Source of the DNA: an uncultured Kiloniellaceae bacterium
GTDB taxonomy: Bacteria; Pseudomonadota; Alphaproteobacteria; Kiloniellales; Kiloniellaceae
DNA length: 64,000 nucleotides
Assembly (NCBI GenBank): GCA_947500035.1
Contig: CANMQP010000018.1
Location: 1 to 64,000, forward strand
Direction: 5' to 3'
In this document: positions 1 to 7,830 of the stretch, in pieces
Position numbering within the stretch: the stretch's first letter is position 1
Layout of the letters: the number at the start of each line of letters is the position of its first letter
Translations under genes and position numbers: made by a program
Notes under the pieces: generated by a model
The model's input: only the letters and a program-made list of their open reading frames with translations
What the model was told of the DNA's origin: nothing
Databases searched by the model: none

Positions 1-76
1 CGCTTCACAACGCGCCTTGCCGAATGAGACTTCAAAGCCCATCAAACTGATCCCGTATGATCGGAACATGCTCTAG
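1..76 (-). repeat. One arm of a dispersed long palindromic repeat
   Basis: Read on the minus strand, these bases match the left arm of the complete element at 18691-18975 with about one difference over roughly 75 bases. It begins CTAGAGCATGTTCCGATCA. The rest of this copy lies outside the window. The arm abuts the 3' end of the neighbouring oxidase-family gene so closely that its CTAG supplies that gene's TAG stop codon. Confidence 0.85.
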
Positions 77-1029
77 CTCCAGGAACCGGTCTTCTCGAGA
101 ACACGGGAATAGGATTCGAACTCCCACTTCACCGGCAGCGCATCTTCGACATGGATGAGTTCCTCCAGAGAGAAACGCATCAGGCGTTCGGCCGCGTCGA
201 AAGCCTCGACTTCCGGCCCTTCCCAGATCACCTCCGCCCGGCCGGTCATGTACAAGAGATCGCCGCTCTCGAAATCCACCAGGAGGAGGCCGCAGCGGGG
301 ATTGAGCAGAATGTTGCCGATTGTATTGAAGAGCGCATTGCCGCGGAAATCAGGCCATAGAATCTGATCGTCACCATCGATCCGCAGGAAGCCGGGCTTG
401 CCACCGCGATGTGAAACGTCGACACCCTCCGCCGCCGCCCCTTTGCCTTCGGAGAATTGCGTCGCGATGAAGAAAGTATCCGCCTGTTCGATCAGCCGGC
501 GTTGCGCAGGTCCGATGACCCGCGCTCTGGTCTGCTTGCCTGACCGCTGTCCGGTCCTCGCAACCAGATGACGAGTCTGAATGAAGCGCGGGCAGTTTCC
601 GAAAGACTGAGCAACCTTCACGCTGAAGGCACCGGGGCGGAGTGAATGAAGCTTCCCGTTCATCCGGTTCCGGCGGCGGCTGTGAAATTCCAGCCCTAGC
701 AAACCTATGTCAATGCCCTCCTGCAGGCCATCCTTGAGCGGGTCGCCTTCCGGAATATCGGCTTGAACCCGCAACTGTGTCGGGTCATCCGAAGCGATGA
801 AACCAGCCTCTCCGGTCAGCAGGGACGCCCAGGGCCGCCCCTGCTGATCGACATGACCGACGAACAGCGTTTCCAACTGGGCAAAGAACTCCCGGTGCTG
901 TTCTGGCATGTGGTCGCGGATCATCCCGCCAGCGCGTTCCGCCCTTTCACGCACGCCGGCACGTTCCTGAGCTTCCTGCTCTCCCGCATGAAAGGGCGAT
1001 GTCTCGCCCGTTCCTTCTAAATCGTCCAT
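73..1029 (-). CDS. Pyridoxamine 5'-phosphate oxidase-family (FMN-binding split barrel) protein
   Basis: This 318-residue protein resembles the large flavin-nucleotide-binding members of the pyridoxamine phosphate oxidase superfamily. It has two split-barrel halves: one around residues 45-150 (the HVDQQGRPWASLL segment) and one around 200-300 (FFIATQFSEGKGAAAEGVD, then GNILLNPRCGLLLVDF). Members bind FMN or a related flavin and often act in redox stress or detoxification; the substrate cannot be read from sequence. The ATG at 1029 has a GGGAG motif about 9 bases upstream. It lies 36 bp downstream of a GST gene on the same strand, probably as one transcript. Its stop codon falls at the edge of a dispersed repeat, so the native C-terminus may have been altered by that insertion. 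Confidence 0.8.
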   Translation of the reverse strand: MDDLEGTGETSPFHAGEQEAQERAGVRERAERAGGMIRDHMPEQHREFFAQLETLFVGHVDQQGRPWASLLTGEAGFIASDDPTQLRVQADIPEGDPLKDGLQEGIDIGLLGLEFHSRRRNRMNGKLHSLRPGAFSVKVAQSFGNCPRFIQTRHLVARTGQRSGKQTRARVIGPAQRRLIEQADTFFIATQFSEGKGAAAEGVDVSHRGGKPGFLRIDGDDQILWPDFRGNALFNTIGNILLNPRCGLLLVDFESGDLLYMTGRAEVIWEGPEVEAFDAAERLMRFSLEELIHVEDALPVKWEFESYSRVLEKTGSWS

Positions 1030-1065
1030 GGTATTCGCTCCCAGAAGCGTTGTCGTCGGTTGAAC

Positions 1066-1695
1066 CTAAGCTGCCAAACCGGCTTTGGTGGCCGTCATCG
1101 GAACAAAGCCGGGAAGCGCCTCGATACGGGTCAGCCAGGCGCGCAGGTTTGGATAAGGCTCCAGGGTGACGTTGCCTTCCGGCGCATGGGCGATGTAGCT
1201 GTAACCGGAAATGTCGGCGAGTGAGGGATTCTCACCAGCCAGGTAGGGCCGGTTTGCCAGAATGCCGTCGATGATCCCCAGGATACCCGCTGCCCGCGCA
1301 ATCGTTTCTTCGGCATCCAAGGGAGCGCCGAAGACCGTGATCAGGCGCGCGGCTGCGGGACCGAACGCGATCTGCCCGGCAGCGACGGACAGCCAGCGCT
1401 GCACCTCGGCGAGGCCCTCCGGGTCCTTCGGATACCAGGTGCCATTGTCGTACTTGGCAGCCAGGTAGATCAGGATGGCGTTTGAGTCCGCGACGATAGT
1501 CCCGCCGTCGTCGATGACCGGGACCTGGCCAAGCGGATTGAGCGCCAGAAAGTCGGGAGCCTTGTGTGCGCCATTGGCCATATCGAGATCGACGGTCTCG
1601 TACGGCAGTCCGAGAATGGCGAGCAAAAGCTCGACCCGGTGGCAGTGACCCGAGAGCGGATGGCGGTAGAGCTTGATGGCTTGCGCTGGTTTCAT
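1066..1695 (-). CDS. Glutathione S-transferase
   Basis: This is a soluble glutathione S-transferase of about 209 residues. An N-terminal thioredoxin-like domain ([18 protein letters not shown], then [19 protein letters not shown] with the cis-Pro and the Asp-Ser pair that holds the glutathione glutamyl group) is followed by an all-helical C-terminal domain ending near [11 protein letters not shown] place the start at the ATG at 1695, which has an AAGGGA ribosome-binding site; a longer frame reaches 1725 without better support. It is probably the first gene of a GST/FMN-protein pair. A TetR-type operator (1731-1744) sits about 35 bp upstream, so the TetR gene at 1870-2436 may control it. The physiological electrophile is unknown. 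Confidence 0.88.
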   Translation of the reverse strand: MKPAQAIKLYRHPLSGHCHRVELLLAILGLPYETVDLDMANGAHKAPDFLALNPLGQVPVIDDGGTIVADSNAILIYLAAKYDNGTWYPKDPEGLAEVQRWLSVAAGQIAFGPAAARLITVFGAPLDAEETIARAAGILGIIDGILANRPYLAGENPSLADISGYSYIAHAPEGNVTLEPYPNLRAWLTRIEALPGFVPMTATKAGLAA

Positions 1696-1730
1696 GACTG
1701 TTTCCCTTGTCTGTCGTTTAAGCATATTTT

Positions 1731-1744
1731 ACCGAACGATTGTT
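1731..1744. promoter_or_regulatory. Probable TetR operator upstream of the GST gene
   Basis: ACCGAACGATTGTT matches 12 of 14 bases of the reverse complement of the near-palindrome at 2463-2476 (ACCGAACGATCGGT). The two sites flank the TetR gene, one before the GST operon and one in the divergent TetR/FMN-protein promoter. This supports a shared regulator. Confidence 0.55.
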
Positions 1745-1869
1745 AAATATCTAAACACATATTGTTGATGCTGCGATGCCGGTCTGAGTGAATTTAAGGT
1801 ATCGTTGGGTGTCGTGTTTCGTCTTGTGGCTTACTCTATGCCGCCGGGCTCAAGATCGGTCCTGCCGCT

Positions 1870-2436
1870 TCAGACCGCAGGTGCCAGCAGCCTGTCGGGA
1901 AGCGACGCCAAAGTTCGCTTAAATCCTTTCGGTGAACCGGTGACGCGTGTGTAAACCAACGCCCCCTCGATCGAGATCAGAGCATCCTCGGCCCGGGTCC
2001 GGGCTGTGGCTTTATCGATCCCGGCGTCCATTACCACCTCAGCAATGGTTTTTTCCCAGGCTTTGACCGAAGCTGCGAGTTGGCTGGAGAACAGCGCGCC
2101 CGCCTGCCCGATCCCAAAGACATCCAGGATGCAGGCACGGCTGCCGCTGTTGTAAAAGTGGTCGAGCGCAGCCGTCATTTTCTTCAGTCGCGCAGCCGGC
2201 GTCCCCTGCCCTTGCAGCGCCGCGAAGACGTTCTCGCCGAACCAGGTCTCAATCTGCTGTATAACAACCGCAGCCATTTCCTCCTTCCCGCCCGGGAAAT
2301 AGTAATAAAGGCTGGCCTTCTTCAGACCGGTGGCTTCGGAGAGTTTGGTCAGACTGGTGCCCTCGTAACCAAGGTCGCGAAAGGCGATTGCCAAACGTTC
2401 GATGACCTCTTCTTTCGGCAACAACGCAGCAGGCAT
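1870..2436 (-). CDS. TetR-family transcriptional regulator
   Basis: This 188-residue protein has an N-terminal TetR helix-turn-helix at about residues 10-55 (GYEGTSLTKLSEATGLKKAS followed by LYYYFPGGKEEM), the usual TetR signature. The rest is a helical ligand-binding and dimerisation domain with no recognisable ligand motif. It is divergent from an FMN-binding protein gene at 2605. The intergenic region holds ACCGA-N4-TCGGT, a typical TetR-type palindrome, so autoregulation is likely. A near-identical site lies before the GST gene, placing GST and both FMN-binding proteins in one probable regulon, perhaps responding to an electrophile or quinone. The inducer is unknown. Confidence 0.88.
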   Translation of the reverse strand: MPAALLPKEEVIERLAIAFRDLGYEGTSLTKLSEATGLKKASLYYYFPGGKEEMAAVVIQQIETWFGENVFAALQGQGTPAARLKKMTAALDHFYNSGSRACILDVFGIGQAGALFSSQLAASVKAWEKTIAEVVMDAGIDKATARTRAEDALISIEGALVYTRVTGSPKGFKRTLASLPDRLLAPAV

Positions 2437-2462
2437 TTAACTTTCCTTCCTTCAGGATATTG

Positions 2463-2476
2463 ACCGATCGTTCGGT
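2463..2476. promoter_or_regulatory. TetR-type palindromic operator between divergent genes
   Basis: ACCGA-TCGT-TCGGT has perfect 5-bp arms and lies 27 bp upstream of the TetR start codon, in the region shared with the divergent FMN-protein gene. A second copy of the motif lies at 1731-1744. Confidence 0.6.
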
Positions 2477-2604
2477 AAAACTATATATTGGAAATACGAA
2501 TTTCAAGACCTTGTTTCGAAAAGTCCGGCATGCTGTTTCGCCGCCGCCGGCAAGGGTTGCTCTTGATAGAGCGCGCCGCTCTAGTCGTGGCCGGAGAAGA
2601 CACA

Positions 2605-3219
2605 ATGGAAAAAGACAGCTTCATCAGCGACATCGCCTTCACACCTGCGGTGAAGCAACTTCAGGAGCGGCATGGTTCCCGTCGCACATACGCTGACATG
2701 GAACAACGCACCGAAGACTGGTCGGATGTCATTACCGGCGATCTCGCGGCCTTTGTGGCCCAGCGTAATTCCTTCTATCTCTCGACCGTCAACGCGCAGG
2801 GTCAACCCTACATCCAGCATCGCGGCGGCCCCAGAGGATTCCTGAGCGTCCTTGATGAGAAACGCTTGGCCTTCGCCGACTTCAAGGGTAACAGGCAATA
2901 CATCACAACAGGGAATCTGAGCGAAACCTCAAAGGCCTTTATTTTCCTGATGGATTACATGGGCCGGCAGCGGGTGAAAGTCTGGGGCCGCGCCGAGGTT
3001 TCCGAGGATCCGGCATTGATCGAACGCCTGACCATCGCCGGATACCGTGGCCGGCCGGAACGCGCCATCGTCTTTACCGTCGATGCCTGGAACGCGAACT
3101 GTCCGCAGCACATTCCGCTCAAGTACGATGAAGAAGTGGTCGCCCAGGCGATGCAAAAGCTTGATGCCAGGATCAAGTCCCTCGAGAGCGAACTCGCCGC
3201 CTTGAAACAGGAGTCTTGA
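2605..3219 (+). CDS. Pyridoxamine 5'-phosphate oxidase-related FMN-binding protein
   Basis: This 204-residue split-barrel flavin protein carries the family core at about residues 45-135 (FVAQRNSFYLSTVNAQGQPY, FLSVLDEKRLAFADFKGNRQY, VKVWGRAEV) and a lysine/glutamate-rich helix at the C-terminus. Members bind FMN or F420-like cofactors and reduce or oxidise small molecules; the true substrate is not visible. The start at 2605 is preceded by GGAGAAG; the open frame extends further upstream to 2488, but that stretch overlaps the promoter. It is divergent from the TetR gene and shares its operator, and it is convergent with the MerR-ATPase gene only 6 bp downstream. Confidence 0.82.
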   Translation: MEKDSFISDIAFTPAVKQLQERHGSRRTYADMEQRTEDWSDVITGDLAAFVAQRNSFYLSTVNAQGQPYIQHRGGPRGFLSVLDEKRLAFADFKGNRQYITTGNLSETSKAFIFLMDYMGRQRVKVWGRAEVSEDPALIERLTIAGYRGRPERAIVFTVDAWNANCPQHIPLKYDEEVVAQAMQKLDARIKSLESELAALKQES

Positions 3220-3225
3220 GGCCCG

Positions 3226-4284
3226 TTACGCTTGCTGGGGCTTCAACGCGATCACACCCACCGTCCGGGCCCGCACATCGGGAGAAGCAAGACAGGAGGT
3301 CAGCGCCTCGTAGCCGGCAGCGCCGGGATAGGGCGCGACCTGGATGGGTGGACTGTGGTTCGCGGGGCAGAGAATGATCGTCTCATCCGGTCCGACAGAT
3401 GCCACATCCAAAAGTGCGCAGGAGCGCGTAAGCATGAAGAGCGGCCGGGCGTCTGGCCCTCGCCGGCGCAGATAAGAGCTCAATGCCTCCTGCGAACTCT
3501 GATCCAGGTCCTGCTCTATCATATCGATGACCAGAGGTGACGAAGCCTCGGCCTCGAGATGAACGAGCAGCGTCATCAAGGCGGTCGATGTAACGGCCCC
3601 CTCGTCCAGAAGCCAGGCCATCGCCCGTTCGAGCTTTGACTTCAGCGCCGGGTCCCTGTCCAGGTGCGATCGCGCTTCGGCACCGTCATCGGCCAGGCGC
3701 TCCAATCCCAGGAAAGCCGCGCCGGGCAAAGCCCCGGCAAGGTTCCTGGCCAAACGCGTCTTGCCACTCCCCAGGGGACCGGTGATGTAGGTGAGAGGTT
3801 GGATGTTGCACAATTCGAATCTCTCGCCACCCCAGGGCCAGGGCAGATCAAAGGCAACAGAGAGTCCGGGGGCGCGACGCAACATCTCGACAAGATCAGC
3901 GCCGGCCGGCATCTGACCCATGGCGAGCTTCGCCCGCAGAGCACGCAGTTTCTCGAGGCTGCCGGCGAGTTGATCGATTCGACCCTCAAGGGCCACCTGA
4001 TGGGCCGCCAGCGCAGGTTCGAGGCCCTCCGGATCTCCCGCCATCACACCCGCCACCTCAGCAAGGCTCAGGTTTAATTCACGAAGGCTCACGACCTCCG
4101 CGGCGCGTGCCATCTCTTTGGGACCGTAGGTCCGCCATCCGGCTGTGGTCCGCAGTGGCGTGATCAGGCCGCGCTTTTCGTAAAGGCGCAGCGCCTTGGT
4201 CGAAACTCCAAGCCGCCGGGCGGCCTCGGAGGGATTCAGGAATTCCCCTGACGCATTCATGTTTGAGCTCGTTTTTTGCTTCAC
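3226..4284 (-). CDS. MerR-family regulator fused to a P-loop ATPase-like domain
   Basis: This 352-residue protein has a MerR winged helix at residues 17-85 (PSEAARRLGVSTKALRLYEK, then a YGPKEMARAAEVV wing) and a coiled linker at about 88-125. From about residue 140 a domain follows with a clear Walker A motif GPLGSGKT (169-176) and a Walker-B-like strand PLVIDMIEQDLD. Ordinary MerR proteins are 120-280 residues and carry a small effector domain, so a nucleotide-binding C-terminus is unusual. The start is a GTG with AGGGGA five bases upstream; an internal ATG lies eight codons later. The gene is convergent with the FMN-protein gene and upstream of nothing obviously regulated on its own strand, so its target is unknown. 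Confidence 0.75.
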   Translation of the reverse strand: MKQKTSSNMNASGEFLNPSEAARRLGVSTKALRLYEKRGLITPLRTTAGWRTYGPKEMARAAEVVSLRELNLSLAEVAGVMAGDPEGLEPALAAHQVALEGRIDQLAGSLEKLRALRAKLAMGQMPAGADLVEMLRRAPGLSVAFDLPWPWGGERFELCNIQPLTYITGPLGSGKTRLARNLAGALPGAAFLGLERLADDGAEARSHLDRDPALKSKLERAMAWLLDEGAVTSTALMTLLVHLEAEASSPLVIDMIEQDLDQSSQEALSSYLRRRGPDARPLFMLTRSCALLDVASVGPDETIILCPANHSPPIQVAPYPGAAGYEALTSCLASPDVRARTVGVIALKPQQA

Positions 4285-4378
4285 CGCTTCCCCTTATCAG
4301 GGTGGCCCCAAGGGCCGGGTCAACAGCCTAAATTCGCCACACGGCAGGTTCCGTACCCACCTTTCCAGCAGGCAGCCC

Positions 4379-5428
4379 TCAGTAGAGATCAAACATCTGC
4401 TGAATGCGCTCCGGGTCATTCGTGACAGTCAGGGCCAGCATGGTCAGCACCCGTGCCTTCTGAGGGTTGAGATTGTCCGCCGCCACGATGCCCGCTTCGC
4501 GCATCGACGCACGCCGCAGCACACGCCCGCTGCCGGCTCGTGTGCTTTGAACAATCACCACCCCCTCTCGCCGTGCCGAGAGTAACGCGTCCTGCTGAAC
4601 CGGTGTCACCAAGCCGGGGGCTACACTCGACATCACGATGCCCCGGGCACCCGCTGTGATGAAAGCCGAAATGGCGGCAGCATCCGCACCGGCGTAGGTT
4701 GCCGCAACATCAACGCGTGGCAAGGTGTCAAGCCCACCAACATCGAATTCCGTGTTGGGCGCATGGCGTCGGGCCGGATGGCGATAGATCGCAACCCGTC
4801 CGTCCGGGTCCGCATATCCCAGCATGCCCAGATCCGGGCTGCGAAAGGTCTCCAGACGGTGGGTCGAAGTCTTTGTCACTTCGCGGGCGGCCTGAATTTC
4901 TTCATTCAGCATGACCAGGACGCCGAGGCCGCGGGCTTCTTCCGATACCGCAACCTGCACTGCGTTCACCAGGTTGGGACCAGCGTCCGAGCCCAGAGCG
5001 TTCTTTGGTCTTTGCGCGCCCACCAGCACGACGGGGATTTCGGTCTTGAGTGTCAGATTCAGAAAGTAGGCGGTTTCCTCGAGCGTAGCCGTACCATGGG
5101 TTACAACAATGCCCACCGGTGGATCAGACGCAACGGCAACTTCATGGATCTTGCCGGCAAGGTCGATCCAGTCCCCGGGCGAAACCGCGGAGCTCGAAAG
5201 TCTGCGAAATGACACGCTCTCGATCTCCGCCATGGCGCCCAGTTCAGGAAATCTGGCCAACACCTCGCCGATTTCGTGGCGCTCCCCGAACTCCACATAT
5301 TCATAGGTATCAAGTCCATGCCTGCCATCGAAGGAGATGGTCCCTCCGGTGCCGATCACTACCACCTTTGGGCGTACTTTCCGTCCTGCCAAGAGAGTCT
5401 CCTTATCAAGCTTGCGAAACCATTCCAC
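4379..5428 (-). CDS. Asparaginase family protein (L-asparaginase)
   Basis: This 349-residue enzyme of the bacterial asparaginase/glutaminase superfamily hydrolyses L-asparagine, or a related amide, to aspartate and ammonia. Both catalytic threonine motifs are present: GTGGT at 26-30 and HGTATLEET at 111-119. The partner lysine region follows (VGAQRPKNALGSDAGPNL). The C-terminal domain (VDVAATYAGADAAAI, IVMSSVAPG) is typical of the family. No signal peptide is seen, so a cytoplasmic type-I-like role is likely. It stands alone, divergent from the crotonase gene at 5621. The ATG at 5428 has only a weak Shine-Dalgarno; no better start is visible before the first catalytic motif. Confidence 0.88.
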   Translation of the reverse strand: MEWFRKLDKETLLAGRKVRPKVVVIGTGGTISFDGRHGLDTYEYVEFGERHEIGEVLARFPELGAMAEIESVSFRRLSSSAVSPGDWIDLAGKIHEVAVASDPPVGIVVTHGTATLEETAYFLNLTLKTEIPVVLVGAQRPKNALGSDAGPNLVNAVQVAVSEEARGLGVLVMLNEEIQAAREVTKTSTHRLETFRSPDLGMLGYADPDGRVAIYRHPARRHAPNTEFDVGGLDTLPRVDVAATYAGADAAAISAFITAGARGIVMSSVAPGLVTPVQQDALLSARREGVVIVQSTRAGSGRVLRRASMREAGIVAADNLNPQKARVLTMLALTVTNDPERIQQMFDLY

Positions 5429-5547
5429 AGGTTCACAAGTCTAAGGAATGATGCGCAGATTGACGACTCATACAAAGATCGAAAACGGCGTCCCATTTAT
5501 GACATGTCGGTGTCTAAATTTTTCTCGTTGAAACAAAGATATACGAC

Positions 5548-5568
5548 AAATATAACAGTGTTATATTT
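5548..5568. promoter_or_regulatory. Perfect palindrome in the crotonase/TetR operon promoter
   Basis: AAATATAAC-AGT-GTTATATTT has perfect 9-bp arms around a 3-bp centre, in an AT-rich promoter stretch 52 bp upstream of the crotonase start. It is the natural candidate operator for the TetR protein encoded as the second gene of that operon. Confidence 0.6.
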
Positions 5569-5620
5569 TTGACTTCACCGGCGAACTTCGGTTCGTTCTT
5601 CAGTCTGCGGGAGCTTCTTA

Positions 5621-6478
5621 ATGCCAAAAGTCCTTTACGAAAAGGACGGCCGTATCGGCCGAATCACCCTCAACCGCCCGGAGGTGTTGAATGCAATCGA
5701 TGGTGACTTGCCGCAGGAGCTTGCGGACTGTGTCGCGCGTGCCAATGCCGACCCGGGTATCCACGTTATCGTGCTGGGCGGCGCCGGCCGGGCATTTTGC
5801 GCAGGCTATGATCTGAAAGCTTACGCGGAAGACGGCGACTCTAACGACGTGAACCAGGCTATGCCTTGGGATCCCATGAAAGATTATGCCTTCATGATGC
5901 GTAACACGGATCTCTTCATGTCATTGTGGCGCAGTCACCGGCCCGTAATATGCAGGGTTCAGGGCAGCGCGGTCGCAGGCGGATCGGATATCGCGCTTTG
6001 CTCGGATTTAATCGTTATGGCCGAGACGGCCGAGATCGGATATATGCCCGCGCGGGTCTGGGGCTGCCCCACCACCGCCATGTGGGTTTACCGCCTGGGG
6101 GCTGAGGGCGCCAAGCGCATGCTCTTTACCGGCGATACCATCGATGGGCGGGAAGCCGAACGCATCGGCCTTGTGCAGAAGGCCGTTCCCGATGCCGAGC
6201 TTGAACAGGAAGTCGACGCCCTCGCTGAGCGAATCTGCTCTGTGCCGGTCAATCAGCTGATGATGCACAAGCTGGTTATCAATCAGGCCATCGAAGCCAT
6301 GGGCCTGCGCAACACGCAAATGATGGCGACTGTGTTCGACGGCATCACCCGCCACAGCCCCGAAGGCATGAATTTCAAAAAGCGCGCCGAGGCCATAGGA
6401 TGGAAACAGGCCGTCCGGGAACGCGACTCGGGAAGCTACGACTGGACGGCCGACCGGCCTTTTGACGATCCCGCGTAA
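5621..6478 (+). CDS. Enoyl-CoA hydratase/isomerase (crotonase) family protein
   Basis: This 285-residue crotonase-fold protein acts on an acyl-CoA. The fold's hallmarks are visible: ITLNRPEVLNAI (15-26), the first oxyanion segment AFCAGYDL (58-65) and the second GSAVAGGSDIAL (115-126). By eye, the residues aligned with the two catalytic glutamates of classical enoyl-CoA hydratase are Asp123 and Ala144, so simple hydration is doubtful; an isomerase, hydrolase or lyase role is possible. A GGGAG ribosome-binding site precedes the ATG. It starts an operon with a TetR regulator 29 bp downstream, and a perfect 21-bp palindrome lies in its promoter. The pathway is unknown. Confidence 0.82.
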   Translation: MPKVLYEKDGRIGRITLNRPEVLNAIDGDLPQELADCVARANADPGIHVIVLGGAGRAFCAGYDLKAYAEDGDSNDVNQAMPWDPMKDYAFMMRNTDLFMSLWRSHRPVICRVQGSAVAGGSDIALCSDLIVMAETAEIGYMPARVWGCPTTAMWVYRLGAEGAKRMLFTGDTIDGREAERIGLVQKAVPDAELEQEVDALAERICSVPVNQLMMHKLVINQAIEAMGLRNTQMMATVFDGITRHSPEGMNFKKRAEAIGWKQAVRERDSGSYDWTADRPFDDPA

Positions 6479-6507
6479 CTGAGCGGTCAGCGCGAGTAGC
6501 CACAGAC

Positions 6508-7116
6508 ATGACAAGCACGCAAACAACAACGGCCAGCCCCAGGAGCCGTGGTGCCGCCTTACGGGATGTGCGGCGCAGCCAGTTGGTCGAAGCGGCAAAA
6601 ACCGTCTTTAAAGCCGTGGGCCTGGAAGGCGCCAGTATGCGGGTCATTGCTGCTGAAGCAGGCTGCTCGACCGGTGCAATCTATCCTTACTTCCAGGGAA
6701 AGGAAGAACTTTACGCGGCGGTGCTCTCGGCATCCCTGGAAGCCTTGAGAGATGAAGTGAAAAAAGCTGCGAATGACCTCCAACCCGAAAACGCGGCGCA
6801 GGCAGGGCTGTGGGCGATCTTCGACTACTACAGGAGAAACCCGGACGATCTCACGCTGGGGCTTTATCTTTTCGGAAGCGAACAACCCGCTGGCTTGAAC
6901 AGCGAACTGAACCACGCTCTCAACACGCAGCTCCGTGACGTCTTTGATCTGGTCGAAAACTCTTTCAGGGACGCCGGTGCCCCGGATCCCGCGGGTAAGA
7001 CAGCGTCCGCAATGGCGCAGGCGACCGGGCTTTTGATTCTGGAGCAAACCGGCCGGCTCCGTCTTTTCCAAAAGACCGCGTCCGAGCTTTTTGCCAGCTT
7101 TCTCAAGAGCCTGTGA
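6508..7116 (+). CDS. TetR-family transcriptional regulator
   Basis: This 202-residue protein has a TetR N-terminal domain at about residues 20-65 (LVEAAKTVFKAVGLEGASMR, EAGCSTGAIYPYFQGKEELY). The remaining helices form the ligand pocket. It lies 29 bp after the crotonase gene in the same direction, so it probably represses its own operon through the palindrome at 5548-5568. The neighbour suggests an acyl-CoA or related ligand, but this is inference only. Confidence 0.88.
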   Translation: MTSTQTTTASPRSRGAALRDVRRSQLVEAAKTVFKAVGLEGASMRVIAAEAGCSTGAIYPYFQGKEELYAAVLSASLEALRDEVKKAANDLQPENAAQAGLWAIFDYYRRNPDDLTLGLYLFGSEQPAGLNSELNHALNTQLRDVFDLVENSFRDAGAPDPAGKTASAMAQATGLLILEQTGRLRLFQKTASELFASFLKSL

Positions 7117-7204
7117 AGAGATCCTGAAGATTTTACTTTGACACTGCACACGACTTGAACCAGCCTCACATGTGAAAAACATCCAATAGAGGCGGGTCCG
7201 GCGG

Positions 7205-7816
7205 ATGACGATCAATATCGACACTTACTTTGCCCTGAATTCCCCCTGGGCCTATCTCGGCAATGCGCGCCTGGAAGAGATCGCGCAACGCAGAGACTGC
7301 CGTGTCACGATGAAGCCGGCGAAGTTCGCTGAAGTCTTCGCGCAAACCGGCGGCTTGCCTCTCCCCAAACGCTCACCGGAGCGGCAGGCCTACCGGATGA
7401 TGGAGCTGAAGCGCTGGCGCGACCATCTCAACATCCCCATCGTCCTTACCCCCGCGCATGCAATGACCGATCACATGCCCGCGATCGGTTTGATCTTCGC
7501 CTCGAATGACGCGGGCGAAAACACGCTGCGCTTCTATACCGAGTTGGGCAGAGCCATGTGGGAACGAGACGAAGACATCGCGGAAGCCAGTGTGCTTGCC
7601 GCGGCTGTCGAGCGGGCCGGTCTCGATATCGCAACCTTGGAAGCCCACGCCGTATCGGCAGAAGACGTTACCAAAAGGCTTGAGCAAAACACCGCCGAGG
7701 CGCTCGCGGCCGGTGTCTTCGGAGCACCGAGCTACGTCCTGCCAGACGGTGAAATCTTCTGGGGCCAGGACCGCGTCGAATTTTTGGATCGCGCGATAGA
7801 AAAGCTGCAGGTCTGA
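7205..7816 (+). CDS. 2-hydroxychromene-2-carboxylate isomerase-like (DsbA family) protein
   Basis: This 203-residue thioredoxin-fold protein belongs to the DsbA/kappa-GST group that includes 2-hydroxychromene-2-carboxylate isomerase, a glutathione-dependent enzyme of naphthalene-type aromatic breakdown. It begins with a short beta strand and FALNSPWAYLG, where the serine replaces the DsbA cysteine. It ends with the conserved FGAPSYVLPDGEIFWGQDR segment. The helical insert lies between. It is separated by 88 bp from the TetR gene and is convergent with pcaB. A role in aromatic or glutathione-linked chemistry suits the next-door pca genes, but no naphthalene pathway is present, so the real substrate is open. 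Confidence 0.82.
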   Translation: MTINIDTYFALNSPWAYLGNARLEEIAQRRDCRVTMKPAKFAEVFAQTGGLPLPKRSPERQAYRMMELKRWRDHLNIPIVLTPAHAMTDHMPAIGLIFASNDAGENTLRFYTELGRAMWERDEDIAEASVLAAAVERAGLDIATLEAHAVSAEDVTKRLEQNTAEALAAGVFGAPSYVLPDGEIFWGQDRVEFLDRAIEKLQV

Positions 7817-7830
7817 GAGACCGATTCCGA

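Noticed and set aside
7205-7816. Naphthalene degradation gene
   Set aside because: The family name comes from naphthalene pathways, but no other gene of such a pathway is in the window. Only the fold is supported.
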